From: Sphingomonas sp. BK235
Lineage (GTDB): Bacteria; Pseudomonadota; Alphaproteobacteria; Sphingomonadales; Sphingomonadaceae
Length of the DNA stretch: 64,000 nt
Reading direction: 5' to 3'
Assembly (NCBI RefSeq): GCF_004345855.1
Contig: NZ_SLXN01000005.1
Coordinates: 186,001-250,000, forward strand
This document shows positions 17,488 to 26,376 of the stretch, piece by piece. Numbering within the stretch: position 1 is the stretch's first letter; each line of letters begins with the position of its first letter. The notes below the pieces were generated by a model. It was not told the origin of the DNA. It did no database searches and saw nothing but the letters and a program-made list of their open reading frames with translations. Both the position numbers and the translations under genes were made by a program.

Positions 17488-18540
17488 ATGACGGAGGTGG
17501 CCGCCTCGCCTCCGATCGCCGAACTGACCGACCGCGCGCGCGACATCTTCCGCCGCGTCGTCGACGGCTATCTTCACAGCGGTCAGCCGGTCGGCTCCAA
17601 GGCGCTGGCGCAGGCGGGGCTCAACCTCTCGCCCGCGTCGATCCGCAACGTGCTGGCGCAGCTCGAGGCGGCCGGGCTGCTCGCGGCGCCGCACACCTCG
17701 GCGGGGCGGATGCCGACCGAGCGCGGGCTGCGGCTGTTCGTCGACGGCATGATGCAGGCGCGCGAACCCTCGATCGAGGAGCGCGCGCAGATCGAGTCGC
17801 GCGCCGCCGCGGCCGGGCCGGTGGAGGAAGCGCTCGCCGCCACCACCGCGGCGCTGTCGGGCCTGTCCGCCTGCGCCGGGCTGGTGATGGTGCCCAAGCG
17901 CGAGGCGGTGCTGCGCTCGATCGGCTTCGTCCCGCTCGGCCCGGCGCAGGCGCTGGCGGTGCTGGTCGGCGAGGACGGCGGCGTGGAGAATCGCGTCGTC
18001 GATCTGCCCGCGGGGGTCGATGCCTCGGCGCTGGTCGAGGCGGGCAATTACATGACCGCGACGCTGGGCGGTCTGACGCTGGCGGAGGCGCGCGCGCGCG
18101 TCGAGCGCGAACTCGCCGACGGGCGCAGCGCGCTCGACACCGCCGCGCGCGCGCTGGTGGAGCGCGGGCTGGCGGTGTGGAGCGAGGATGGCGCGCGGCG
18201 CCCGGTGCTGATCGTGCGCGGGCAGGGGCGGCTGCTCGACGATGCCGCCACCGCCGATCTGGAGCGCGTGCGCGGGCTGCTCGACGATCTGGAGGGCAAG
18301 CAGGAGGTCGCGGCTCTGCTCGACTCGGCGCGCGCGGGCGACGCGACGCGGATCTTCATCGGCGCGGAGAACAAGCTGTTCGCGCTCTCGGGCTCGTCGG
18401 TGATCGCCAAGCCGTTCCGCGGGAACGACGGGCGCGTGGTCGGCGTGGTCGGGGTGATCGGCCCGACGCGGTTGAACTATGCGCGGGTCGTGCCCATGGT
18501 GGATTTCACCGCCGCGACGCTCGCCCGCCTGCTCGGGTGA
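17488..18540 (+). CDS. hrcA: Heat-inducible transcription repressor HrcA
   Basis: About 350 residues. HrcA is the repressor of groE/dnaK-type heat-shock operons and normally binds the CIRCE inverted repeat. Seen: the winged-helix start IAELTDRARDIFRRVVDGYL, then SGQPVGSKALAQ and SPASIRNVLAQLEAAGLL, the typical HTSAGRMPTERGLRLFVDGMM, and the GAF-like effector half ending YARVVPMVDFTAATLARLL. I place the start at ATG 17488; an in-frame TTG at 17455 is possible. No CIRCE is visible upstream. grpE follows at once, so hrcA-grpE is probably one operon. Confidence 0.95.
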   Translation: MTEVAASPPIAELTDRARDIFRRVVDGYLHSGQPVGSKALAQAGLNLSPASIRNVLAQLEAAGLLAAPHTSAGRMPTERGLRLFVDGMMQAREPSIEERAQIESRAAAAGPVEEALAATTAALSGLSACAGLVMVPKREAVLRSIGFVPLGPAQALAVLVGEDGGVENRVVDLPAGVDASALVEAGNYMTATLGGLTLAEARARVERELADGRSALDTAARALVERGLAVWSEDGARRPVLIVRGQGRLLDDAATADLERVRGLLDDLEGKQEVAALLDSARAGDATRIFIGAENKLFALSGSSVIAKPFRGNDGRVVGVVGVIGPTRLNYARVVPMVDFTAATLARLLG

Positions 18541-18584
18541 CGCGCGCGCCCGTGATCGACGATGCCTCAGAAGACAGGGACAGA

Positions 18585-19136
18585 ATGAGCGACCAACCGA
18601 CTTCCGACGACGATCTGCGCGAGACCACCGCCGAGGCCGCGCCCGAGGTGGCCGAGCATGACGCGCAGGCCGAGCGCATCGCCGAGCTGGAGAACCAGCT
18701 CGCCACCGCGCGCCAGGAGACGCTGTACGCGCAGGCCGACATCCAGAACGTTCGCCGCCGCGCCGAGAAGGACGCCGCCGACGCGCGCGCCTATGCCGCG
18801 ACGAATTTCGCGCGCGACGTGCTGTCGGTGAACGACAATCTCGAGCGCGCGCTGGCCGCCATCCCGGCCGAGCTGCGCGAGGACGAGAAAATGAAGGGGC
18901 TGGTGACCGGGCTCGAAGCGACCGGGCGCGAGCTGGCGAGCGTGTTCGGCCGCCACGGGCTGACGCGGATCGAGGCACTGGGCCAGCCGCTCGACCCCAA
19001 TCGCCACCAGGCGATGGTGGAGATGCCGAGCGACGCCGAGCCGGGCACGGTGGTGCAGGAGATGCAGTCGGGCTGGATGATCAAGGACCGGCTGCTGCGC
19101 CCCGCGCTGGTGGGAGTCGCGAAGAAGCCCGACTGA
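18585..19136 (+). CDS. grpE: Nucleotide exchange factor GrpE
   Basis: 183 residues. GrpE releases ADP from DnaK. An acidic disordered start (SDQPTSDDDLRETTAEAAPE) is followed by the long dimerising helix (about 30-85, with ETLYAQADIQNVRRRAEKD) and the C-terminal beta-wing (GLTRIEALGQPLDPNRHQAM, ending in a QSGWMIKDRLLRPALVGVA segment). The ATG at 18585 has AGGGA close upstream. It lies 44 bases after hrcA. dnaK and dnaJ are not in the window. Confidence 0.97.
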   Translation: MSDQPTSDDDLRETTAEAAPEVAEHDAQAERIAELENQLATARQETLYAQADIQNVRRRAEKDAADARAYAATNFARDVLSVNDNLERALAAIPAELREDEKMKGLVTGLEATGRELASVFGRHGLTRIEALGQPLDPNRHQAMVEMPSDAEPGTVVQEMQSGWMIKDRLLRPALVGVAKKPD

Positions 19137-19165
19137 GACCGGCGCCCGCGCGCGCCGGGTCGCCG

Positions 19166-20344
19166 CTACGCCAGCGCCGCGATCTGCTCGGTGCGGACGC
19201 GCCCCCAGCGGAGCAGCCGCGCGTGATAGCGCGGCCAGTCCGCGCGCGCCCGCGGTCGCGCGGCGGCGAGGCGGAGCGGCAGCCACGCCTCCGCCGCGCG
19301 CAGTCCCGGCGTCGCGGCGGTGCGCGCCAGGTCGCTCGCGAAGGGCGCGAAATAGACCGCCTCGCCCATCAGCGCCCGCTGGTCCGCCAGCACCGCCGAC
19401 TCGCTCCGGCCCTCCAGGTGGAGCGCGACGTCGCCCAGCCCGCGCAGCACGCGGAACAGCATCCAGTGCAGATGGCCGAGCGCGTCACGCGGGTCCGCGA
19501 ACAGCCCCGCGGCATCGGCGAGCGTCTCGGCATAGCTGCCCCAGCCCTCGACGAAGGCGGCGGCGTAGCGCAGCCGCAGCGGGTGCGGCGCGGCGAGCGC
19601 CTCGAGCGGCAGCTGCGCCATATGGCCGGGCAACAGCTCGTGCGCGACCACGCTGGGCAGCGTCCAGCGCGGCCGCCGTCGGATCTCACGCAGGTCGACG
19701 ACATAGCCGCCGCGCTGCCCCGGCGCGGGCAGCACGCGATGCCCGCCGGTCCCCGCGGCGATCTCGGCGGCATCGAGCGCGCGCAGCTCGAGGTCGCGGC
19801 AGATGGGCGGCAGCGCGCCGAGGAGCGCGGGGACGCGCGAGGTGATCGCGTCCAGCGTCGCGCGCATGCCCGCCACCGCGGCGGCGCGTCCCGCGGCATC
19901 GTCGGCGAACGGCCCGGCGGGGTCGCACCACATCGCCTCATAGCGCGCACCCAGCGTCGCCGGCGCGACCCCCAACGAGTCGAACAGCCGCGTCGCACGC
20001 GCGACATAACGGTCGCGCGCCACCGCCAGCGCGCGCGCCACCGCATCGGGGGCGGCATCGTCGCCCGCGGCACGGCGCAGCCCGAGCGCGAAGCGTTCCG
20101 CCGGGCGCGTCGCCGCGGCGAGCGCGCGGTCGACGCGCAGTCCCGCGCGCGCCGCGTCGAGGTCGAGCCGCACCCCCGTCGCGGTGCCCCGTGCGCTCAC
20201 CCCCGCGAGCCGGCGCAACGCCGCGTCGGGCGCGAGCGTCGCCGCCGCGTCGAGCGCCGCCCGGAGCGCGGCGTCGGCGCCGGTCGGCGGCACGATCGCG
20301 GCGGCGCCGAGCGCGGCGAGGACGCGGCGGCGCGCGACGATCAT
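19166..20344 (-). CDS. DUF885-family zinc-hydrolase-like exported protein
   Basis: 392 residues. An N-terminal twin-arginine-type signal (ARRRVLAALGAAA) precedes a largely helical domain. WTLPSVVAHELLPGHMAQL carries an HELLPGH word. DUF885 proteins typically have HE-x2-PGHH at this place and AFVEGWGSYAETLAD later, which is also present, so a gluzincin-like metalloprotease fold is likely. The second His of PGHH is Met here. The start ATG overlaps the stop of the LamG gene (ATGA), making it the last gene of the operon hydratase-MFS-LamG-DUF885. It is convergent with grpE. Its role in polysaccharide use is not obvious. Confidence 0.75.
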   Translation of the reverse strand: MIVARRRVLAALGAAAIVPPTGADAALRAALDAAATLAPDAALRRLAGVSARGTATGVRLDLDAARAGLRVDRALAAATRPAERFALGLRRAAGDDAAPDAVARALAVARDRYVARATRLFDSLGVAPATLGARYEAMWCDPAGPFADDAAGRAAAVAGMRATLDAITSRVPALLGALPPICRDLELRALDAAEIAAGTGGHRVLPAPGQRGGYVVDLREIRRRPRWTLPSVVAHELLPGHMAQLPLEALAAPHPLRLRYAAAFVEGWGSYAETLADAAGLFADPRDALGHLHWMLFRVLRGLGDVALHLEGRSESAVLADQRALMGEAVYFAPFASDLARTAATPGLRAAEAWLPLRLAAARPRARADWPRYHARLLRWGRVRTEQIAALA

Positions 20345-23300
20345 CGCGGCGCCAGCGCGACGCGGTTGTTGCGCCGGGTCACCTCGGGGGCGTCGTCGGG
20401 CAGCGCCACCTCGACCGACGCGGCGCGCGCGCGCGGCACCGTCAGCCGCACGATCGCGGTGCGCGGGCGCAGGTCGGCCGGCGCCTCCAGCGGCGGGATC
20501 GGCGCCTCGGCGAGCACCGCCCCCGCGGCGTCGCGCACGGTCAGCCGCCCGCCGGCGCTCGCGCGCGCGCCGAGGCCGTGGACCGTCACCGCGAGCCGGT
20601 CGCCGCGCCACGCCACGTCGTCCGCGCCGATGCCGAGGTCGGGCCGCTGCTCGACCGGATCGGTCGGGGTGACGAGCGCGAGATCGTAGACGGTGGTGGT
20701 GTGCGGCGCGAAGACGAGCGCGGCGTCGCTGCCGCGCTCCAGCGCGACGCTCGACTCGCCCGCGTCGGGCAGCAGCGTGCGGCCCCCGTCGGTGCTGGTG
20801 GCGCGGCGGATGGTCCAGCGCCCCGCGGTGACGTTCCACGCGGTCATGGTCGCGCGCTGCGGCGTGTCGGTGCGATTATAGGCGATCACGCGGACGCGCT
20901 CGCGCGTCGCGCCGGGCAGCAGGAGCGCGACCTGCTCGGCCGCGCCGGGGGTGTCGAAGCGCCAGCTCACGCTATGTCCCGGCCAGGTCTGGTTGCGCCG
21001 CAACGCGATGCCGCCGAGCCGCTCGCGCTGGAGGATCTCGCTGGGCTGCTCGACCCGGTCGGACCACCAATGACCCTCGGTGTACATATATTCGTGCTGC
21101 GCCTTGTCGGCGATCGCCTCGGCGTGGAGCGCCTCGAGCGGGGTGGGGTCGCCGGTCGCGTCCCATGCCGCCCAGCGCGCGAACGGGTCGGTCTTGCCGG
21201 CCGCGGCCATGCCCGCGCGCAACGCGGCGCCGTCGGGCAGCGCGGTGAAGCCATTCTCGTTGAACTCGACCAGCGCGCCCGGCCCCGCCTGCGCGAGCCG
21301 TGACTCGATCGGGCGGAGATAGCGCGCGTCGCCGGTGAAGCGCCACGCGCTCCACGCGCTCTGCAACGGGGTGGTGACCCCGCCGCCGTCGCCGCTGCGC
21401 TCGGCGTCGCTGTCCCAGTGGATCTCGTTGGGATAGGTCCAGCGTCCGTCGGCGCCGCGGCGCGCGTGCGCCATCCAGCCGTCGACCACCCCCGTCACCA
21501 GCCCGCGCGCCGCCGCGCTGCCGTTGTAGAGGCCGAGCAGGATCGGCCCGTGCATCACGGTGAAGCTGTACGGCTTCTGCCACGCCCAGGCGGGATCGCG
21601 GTAGATCGTCCGGCCGCCATACCAGTTGGAGGAGAAATGCAGGTGCCCGGCCGGGTTGCGCCGGATCACCCGCTGCAGCGCGCGCGTCGTCTCCATCAGC
21701 CGCTCGAGCGCCTTGGGTTCGCCCCAGTTGAGGTACAGCCGCTGCGCGTCCGAGTTGAGCCCTTCCTCATAGGCGTGGAGCTCGTCGGTGGTGATCGTCC
21801 CCAGGCCGTCGGTCTTCATGCCATTGGCGTAGACCGCGTCGGACAGAGCGCGCAGCGAGGCGTTGATCTTGTCGGGCTCGACCCCCATCAGCGCCAGCCC
21901 GGGCCATTGCTGGGTGAGGTCGGTGTCGTCGGAGAGGCCCCCGCCGAAATCGCCGTAGGGTACCTGGCGCCGGTCGATCCACCAGTCGACGAAGCGCCGC
22001 ACGTAGCGCAGGTCCTCGAGCTGACGGAACGCCCACAGCGGCTCCCCCGCGCGCGGCATCGGCTGGGTGAAGGCGGGCAGGTTCTCGGGACGATAATCGA
22101 TGTCGGCCCAGTAAGCGCGCGCCTGTTCGTGATCGGGCGCGACGCGCAGCAGGTCGGTGATGTCGGCGAACAGGCGGCGGTACAGTGCCATCCGCTGGGA
22201 GGCGGTATGTTCCTCGACCAGGAAGCCCCAATTGTCCTTCACCTGGTTGAACCGGTCGGCGACATGCTCGGCCAGCGCCTCGGCGCGCGGCTTGAACACC
22301 AGCCGCACGCGCGCACCGTCGAGGCTGGTCGCGGAGAAGCCGGGGTCGGACGCGGCGACCGTCAGATACAGGCTGTCGTGCGACAGCAGCCGGTCGCGAA
22401 GATCGAGCCACACGGTACGCGGCTCACCTGGCCGAACGCTGACCGACAGGTCGATCAGGTCGCGCTCGGGCCAGAGCGGGTCCTTGACCCGGATCGCCAG
22501 CGCGACCGGCGCGCTGCCGGTCAGCGCGGGCAGATCGAGCGCGATTCCGTCGAGCCCGTCGTGGAGGTTCTGCCAGCCATAGTCAAACGCGCGCGCGACC
22601 GGCCGGTCGGGGTCGGCGTCGCCGAGGCTGGCGGGGATCAGCACATGGACCAGCGGTGCGAGCCCGGCGGGGCGCACCGCCGCTCCCCCGCCGCCCGCCG
22701 CGCCGGCGCCGACCGCGGCGCGCACCCCCGCGGTCGGCATCGCCACCACGGTGGCGCGCTCCTCGGGGGCGTAGCGCCCCGCGATGAACGCGTTGAGCGG
22801 CGCCAGCGCGGCGAGCGTCGGCGCCACGGCGGCGCGGACGGTATAGTCGAGCGTCAGGCTCCCCGCGGGCACGGTGCCGGCGCCGACGTCATAGGCCCAG
22901 ATCTCCTGGATCGGCTGCTCCGGCATCGCGTTGGTGAAATGAAGCACGCCGCCCTGCCGCGGCGCGACCGCGTCGACGCTGCGCACCACGCCGCGCGCGC
23001 GCGTCGCGAGCGCGGTCTCCTTCGCACCGGGCGCGGCGCTCCAGCCCAGCGTGCCATAGGCCGCGCCGCGCAGCTCGATCCGGTTGAAGCGCTCGCCCGC
23101 GGGGACGGTCAGGTCGTAGCGGCGCCCCCCCTCGACATAGGTGTTCCAGTCGGGCAGCTCGAAATAATCGTCGCGCCCCGGCAAGCGCGAGCGATTGTAG
23201 ACGCCCGGCCAGGTCGTCTCGGCGATGCCGTCGACGCCTTTCCACATCCATTGTTTCAGGTCTTTGGCATCGGCGAACTCGACCTTGCGCACGCGCGTGA

Positions 23301-24138
23301 CCGGCGCGGTGAGCAGCGGCGGGCGCTGCCGGTCCCAGCCATAGCGATGCAGCCAGGCGGCGCGCACGGCGGCGGGGTCGGGCGCGGGAAGCGGGCCGGG
23401 CTCCTGCCGCGCCGCCAGTCGCGCGACGTTGCCGGGCGCGAGCGCGCGGTCGTAGACGCGGATCTCGTCCAGGTCGGAGCCGCGCATGAAATTGTAGCGG
23501 CTCTGCACCTGATGCGGCGCCATCACGCGCCCCGCCAGGCCGAACTGGTCGAGCCCCGAGTCGAGATCGGCGCGCTGGTCGCGACGCGCCACCTCGCGCC
23601 CGTCGACATACAGGCGCACGCCCAGCGTCTCGTCCCAGGCGAAGGCGATATGCTGCCACGCGGTCGCCGCGGGCGGCTGGGGCATCCGCCACGAGACGCG
23701 CAGCCGCGACAGATTGGCGTCTGTGACGAAGGCGTCGAAGCCGTGGCCGTTCCAGTCGATCCGCAGGAACGCCGCGTCCCAGCTGCTGTGATCGCCGAAG
23801 CCGGCGCGGAAGATCACGAAGGGGACGGTGCCGAGCGGCGCGCGCGCGCGCCAGAAGAAGGCCAGCGTTCCGCGCGCCGCGCGCATGTTGCCGGGCGCGC
23901 GCCAGGCGACATAGCCGTCGTCGGCCCAGCGTGCCGCACCGCCGATCGCGCCGTCGCGGACGATGTCGACCTTGGCGCGGAAATTGGGGACGGGATCGCC
24001 GCCCGCGATCTCGGCGGTCAGGTCGGTGTCCACCGAGGCGCGGAACAGCAGCCCGTCGCGCGCCGGCTGCGACCGCGCCGCCCCCGCGGCGAGCGCGGCG
24101 GCGAGCGCGAGCGTGGCGCGGAAGGCGCGGCGGCGCAT
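20341..24138 (-). CDS. Large exported LamG-domain protein of unknown enzymatic activity
   Basis: 1265 residues, start ATG 24138 opening a signal peptide (FRATLALAAALAAGAARSQP). Residues about 60-225 form a LamG/jellyroll module (GTLAFFWRARAPLG, AWQHIAFAWDE, RLYVDGREVARRD, then DEIRVYDRAL). A middle beta-rich region follows (about 280-610). Residues about 620-1080 look helical, with Trp/Tyr-rich motifs HFSSNWYGGRTIYRDPAWAW, SFTVMHGPILLGLYNG and EYMYTEGHWWSDRVEQP, reminiscent of alpha/alpha-barrel lyases. A C-terminal Ig/CARDB-like domain ends it. The family of the helical part is not recognised. The gene lies between a hexuronate transporter and a DUF885 gene, 14 bases after the transporter, so a role on uronate-containing polysaccharide is inferred. 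Confidence 0.75.
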   Translation of the reverse strand: MRRRAFRATLALAAALAAGAARSQPARDGLLFRASVDTDLTAEIAGGDPVPNFRAKVDIVRDGAIGGAARWADDGYVAWRAPGNMRAARGTLAFFWRARAPLGTVPFVIFRAGFGDHSSWDAAFLRIDWNGHGFDAFVTDANLSRLRVSWRMPQPPAATAWQHIAFAWDETLGVRLYVDGREVARRDQRADLDSGLDQFGLAGRVMAPHQVQSRYNFMRGSDLDEIRVYDRALAPGNVARLAARQEPGPLPAPDPAAVRAAWLHRYGWDRQRPPLLTAPVTRVRKVEFADAKDLKQWMWKGVDGIAETTWPGVYNRSRLPGRDDYFELPDWNTYVEGGRRYDLTVPAGERFNRIELRGAAYGTLGWSAAPGAKETALATRARGVVRSVDAVAPRQGGVLHFTNAMPEQPIQEIWAYDVGAGTVPAGSLTLDYTVRAAVAPTLAALAPLNAFIAGRYAPEERATVVAMPTAGVRAAVGAGAAGGGGAAVRPAGLAPLVHVLIPASLGDADPDRPVARAFDYGWQNLHDGLDGIALDLPALTGSAPVALAIRVKDPLWPERDLIDLSVSVRPGEPRTVWLDLRDRLLSHDSLYLTVAASDPGFSATSLDGARVRLVFKPRAEALAEHVADRFNQVKDNWGFLVEEHTASQRMALYRRLFADITDLLRVAPDHEQARAYWADIDYRPENLPAFTQPMPRAGEPLWAFRQLEDLRYVRRFVDWWIDRRQVPYGDFGGGLSDDTDLTQQWPGLALMGVEPDKINASLRALSDAVYANGMKTDGLGTITTDELHAYEEGLNSDAQRLYLNWGEPKALERLMETTRALQRVIRRNPAGHLHFSSNWYGGRTIYRDPAWAWQKPYSFTVMHGPILLGLYNGSAAARGLVTGVVDGWMAHARRGADGRWTYPNEIHWDSDAERSGDGGGVTTPLQSAWSAWRFTGDARYLRPIESRLAQAGPGALVEFNENGFTALPDGAALRAGMAAAGKTDPFARWAAWDATGDPTPLEALHAEAIADKAQHEYMYTEGHWWSDRVEQPSEILQRERLGGIALRRNQTWPGHSVSWRFDTPGAAEQVALLLPGATRERVRVIAYNRTDTPQRATMTAWNVTAGRWTIRRATSTDGGRTLLPDAGESSVALERGSDAALVFAPHTTTVYDLALVTPTDPVEQRPDLGIGADDVAWRGDRLAVTVHGLGARASAGGRLTVRDAAGAVLAEAPIPPLEAPADLRPRTAIVRLTVPRARAASVEVALPDDAPEVTRRNNRVALAPR

Positions 24139-24152
24139 CGTCCGGCGCGCGG

Positions 24153-25439
24153 TCAGAGCGCGTCGACCCGCGCCAGCCGCGGGCTGAGCAGATGCACCAC
24201 CGCGACCGCGATCAGATAGACGCTGCCCGCCACCGCGAAGATGATCGAGTAGCTGCCCGTGGTCTGCAGGATATAGCCGGTGAACTTGGCCATCATCATG
24301 CCGCCGATCGCGCCCATCGTCCCGCCGATCCCCACCACCGAGCCGACCGCGCCGCGCGGGAACATGTCCGACGGGATGGTGTAGAGGTTCGCCGAGAAGG
24401 CCTGATGCGCCGCGGTGGCGAGCCCGACGATCGCGACCGCGAGCCACAGATTGTCGACATATTGCGCGAAGAAGATCGGGGTGACGAGGAAGGCGCACAC
24501 CAGCATCGTCCACTTGCGCGCGGCATTGGCGGTGAAGCCGCGCCGCATCAGCCGCGACGAGGACCAGCCCCCCGCGACGCTGCCCAGATCCGAGATCAGA
24601 TAGATCACCACCAGCGGCGGCCCGAAGCTGACCAGATCGAGATGATAGGTCTTGGCGAGGAAGTCGGGCGTCCAGAACAGGAAGAGCCACCAGACCGGGT
24701 CGATCAGGAACTTGCCCAGCGCATAGGCCCAGGTCTCGCGATAGCCGAGCAGCCGCAGCCAGCCGATCCGCTCCACCGTGTCGGCGGGGTCGCTCTCGAT
24801 ATGCGCGAGCTCGGCGGCGGAGACGCGCCGGCTCTCGCGCGGGCGGCGGTACAAGGCGACCCAGGCGACCAGCCACACCAGGCTGACCACGCCGGTGACG
24901 ATGAAGGCCATCCGCCAGCCGAAGGCGAGCGTGATCGCGGGCACGATCAGCGGGGTGATGACCGCGCCGACATTGGCGCCCGCGTTGAACACCCCGGTCG
25001 CGAGCGCGCGCTCGCGCGCCGGGAACCACTCGGTCACCGCCTTGAGCCCGGCGGGGAAGTTGCCGCTCTCGCCGATCCCCAGCACGAACCGCGCGACCGA
25101 GAACTGGAAGGCGGTGCCGACGAAGCCGCACAGGGTGTGCCCGATCGTCCAGATCACGAAGGCGATCGAATAGCCCAGCCGCGCGCCGACCAGGTCGACG
25201 ATCCGACCGAAGCTGAGATAGCCGATCGCATAGGCCGCCTGGAACCAGAAGATGACGTCGGCATAGGTCGTCTCCGACCAGCCGAGCTCGGCCGAGATGG
25301 TCGGCTTGAGCACGCCGATCATCTGGCGGTCGACATAGTTGATCGCGGTCGCCGCGAACAGCAGCGCGCAGATCACCCAGCGATAGCGCCCGACGCTCGC
25401 GCTGGCGCCGGCGACCGCCGGCGGGTCGATCTGGGCCAT
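24153..25439 (-). CDS. MFS transporter of the hexuronate (ExuT) type
   Basis: 428 residues with 12 predicted membrane helices. The start RYRWVICALLFAATAINYVD followed by RQMIGVLKPTISAELGWSE is the usual opening of the ACS/ExuT subfamily, which imports hexuronates and related acids with protons. The loop GRIVDLVGARLGYSIAFVIW and the GESGNFPAGLKAVTEWFP segment support this. The ribosome binding site AGGAGG is strong. It follows the hydratase gene by 44 bases and precedes the LamG gene by 14, so it probably carries the uronate monomers released outside. Confidence 0.88.
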   Translation of the reverse strand: MAQIDPPAVAGASASVGRYRWVICALLFAATAINYVDRQMIGVLKPTISAELGWSETTYADVIFWFQAAYAIGYLSFGRIVDLVGARLGYSIAFVIWTIGHTLCGFVGTAFQFSVARFVLGIGESGNFPAGLKAVTEWFPARERALATGVFNAGANVGAVITPLIVPAITLAFGWRMAFIVTGVVSLVWLVAWVALYRRPRESRRVSAAELAHIESDPADTVERIGWLRLLGYRETWAYALGKFLIDPVWWLFLFWTPDFLAKTYHLDLVSFGPPLVVIYLISDLGSVAGGWSSSRLMRRGFTANAARKWTMLVCAFLVTPIFFAQYVDNLWLAVAIVGLATAAHQAFSANLYTIPSDMFPRGAVGSVVGIGGTMGAIGGMMMAKFTGYILQTTGSYSIIFAVAGSVYLIAVAVVHLLSPRLARVDAL

Positions 25440-25483
25440 CGGTCCTCCTCTCTCCCGCGCGGCCGGTTGATCCGGCCGTCGCG

Positions 25484-26263
25484 TCATTGTGCGGCGATCA
25501 TGCAGCCGATCGTCCATCGTCCGTCGAAGCGCGCCGCGACGCTGTCCCCGACCGCCACGGGATGTACCCCCGTCACCGCGCCCGTCGAGATCCATTGTCC
25601 CGGTTCCGCCGCGATCCCGCGCGAAGCGAGATGCTCGAACAGGAAGCGCGCCGCGCCGAACGGGCCGTCGAGCATCGTTGCGGCGGTGCCGGTGCCGATC
25701 ACCGACCCGTTGATCCGCAGCTCGACCGGCCAGTCGTTGAGTTCGAGGTCGCGCCAGTCGGGGATCGCGGCGCCAACGACCAATCCGTTGTTGTTGCCGA
25801 AGTCGGCGATCGTCACGGTGGGGCCGTGATCGTTGATCCCGGGGAAAGGCGAGCTGGCGATCTCGATCCCGACATGGACCGCATCGATCAGCGCGCGCGC
25901 CGCGTCGAGCGTGAACAGCCGCTGTTCGGGATCGGGCGCGTGCCCGATGCGGAGCAGGAACTCGGCCTCGGCGGCGCCGAACCCGCCCGCGAAGATCGGC
26001 ATCGCGGCGCCGTCGCCGACCACCACCTGATCGGCGAAGATCGGTCCGGCGAGTCGGTCCTTGCCCTCGCGTGGCGGGTTGATGCGCCCGACCTTCCACC
26101 CGGCGACTCGCCGGCCATCGAGCGCGAGGGCGGCATCCTGCACCGCATAAGCCGGGCCGAGCGCGGGTGGCACCGCGCCGGGGAAGGCGGGCAGCGCGAC
26201 GGCGCGGCGCCGCGCCTCCACGAAGGCGCGCGCGATCTGCTGAGTCTCGCTGTCCGACCCCAC
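25484..26263 (-). CDS. 2-keto-4-pentenoate hydratase/FAH-family enzyme
   Basis: 259 residues of the MhpD/fumarylacetoacetase superfamily, which act on 2-keto acids with a divalent metal. The metal ligands fall in FGAAEAEFLLRIG and HVGIEIASSPF, and GWKVGRINPP near residue 55 is typical. The start is GTG at 26263, preceded by GGGAGGGG. It is the first gene of the minus-strand operon and lies 43 bases below a LacI-type operator. In this setting it may act on a 2-keto-3-deoxy acid from uronate breakdown, but the substrate is not shown by the sequence. Confidence 0.8.
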   Translation of the reverse strand: MGSDSETQQIARAFVEARRRAVALPAFPGAVPPALGPAYAVQDAALALDGRRVAGWKVGRINPPREGKDRLAGPIFADQVVVGDGAAMPIFAGGFGAAEAEFLLRIGHAPDPEQRLFTLDAARALIDAVHVGIEIASSPFPGINDHGPTVTIADFGNNNGLVVGAAIPDWRDLELNDWPVELRINGSVIGTGTAATMLDGPFGAARFLFEHLASRGIAAEPGQWISTGAVTGVHPVAVGDSVAARFDGRWTIGCMIAAQ

Positions 26264-26305
26264 CTATGCCCCTCCCGCCCGGTTCTTCTCTCCTCGCCGG
26301 CGTAT

Positions 26306-26320
26306 GGGAAACCGGTGTCA
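26306..26320 (-). promoter_or_regulatory. LacI-type operator, site A (hydratase-MFS-LamG-DUF885 operon)
   Basis: Minus strand TGACACCGGTTTCCC, matching 13 of 15 positions of TGACACCGGTTACCA. It sits between a TTGCCA and a TACGCC word on the minus strand spaced by 17 bases, so a bound repressor would block the promoter. Confidence 0.7.
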
Positions 26321-26376
26321 TTGGCAAGGGCGGGATATGACAGGCGCTGCCGTTACGGCTCAGCCGGCCGCCGAGA

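Noticed and set aside
20341..25131. A single 1596-residue protein spanning the LamG and transporter regions
   Set aside because: The extra N-terminal part is an out-of-frame reading of the MFS gene. The signal peptide at 24138 marks the real start.
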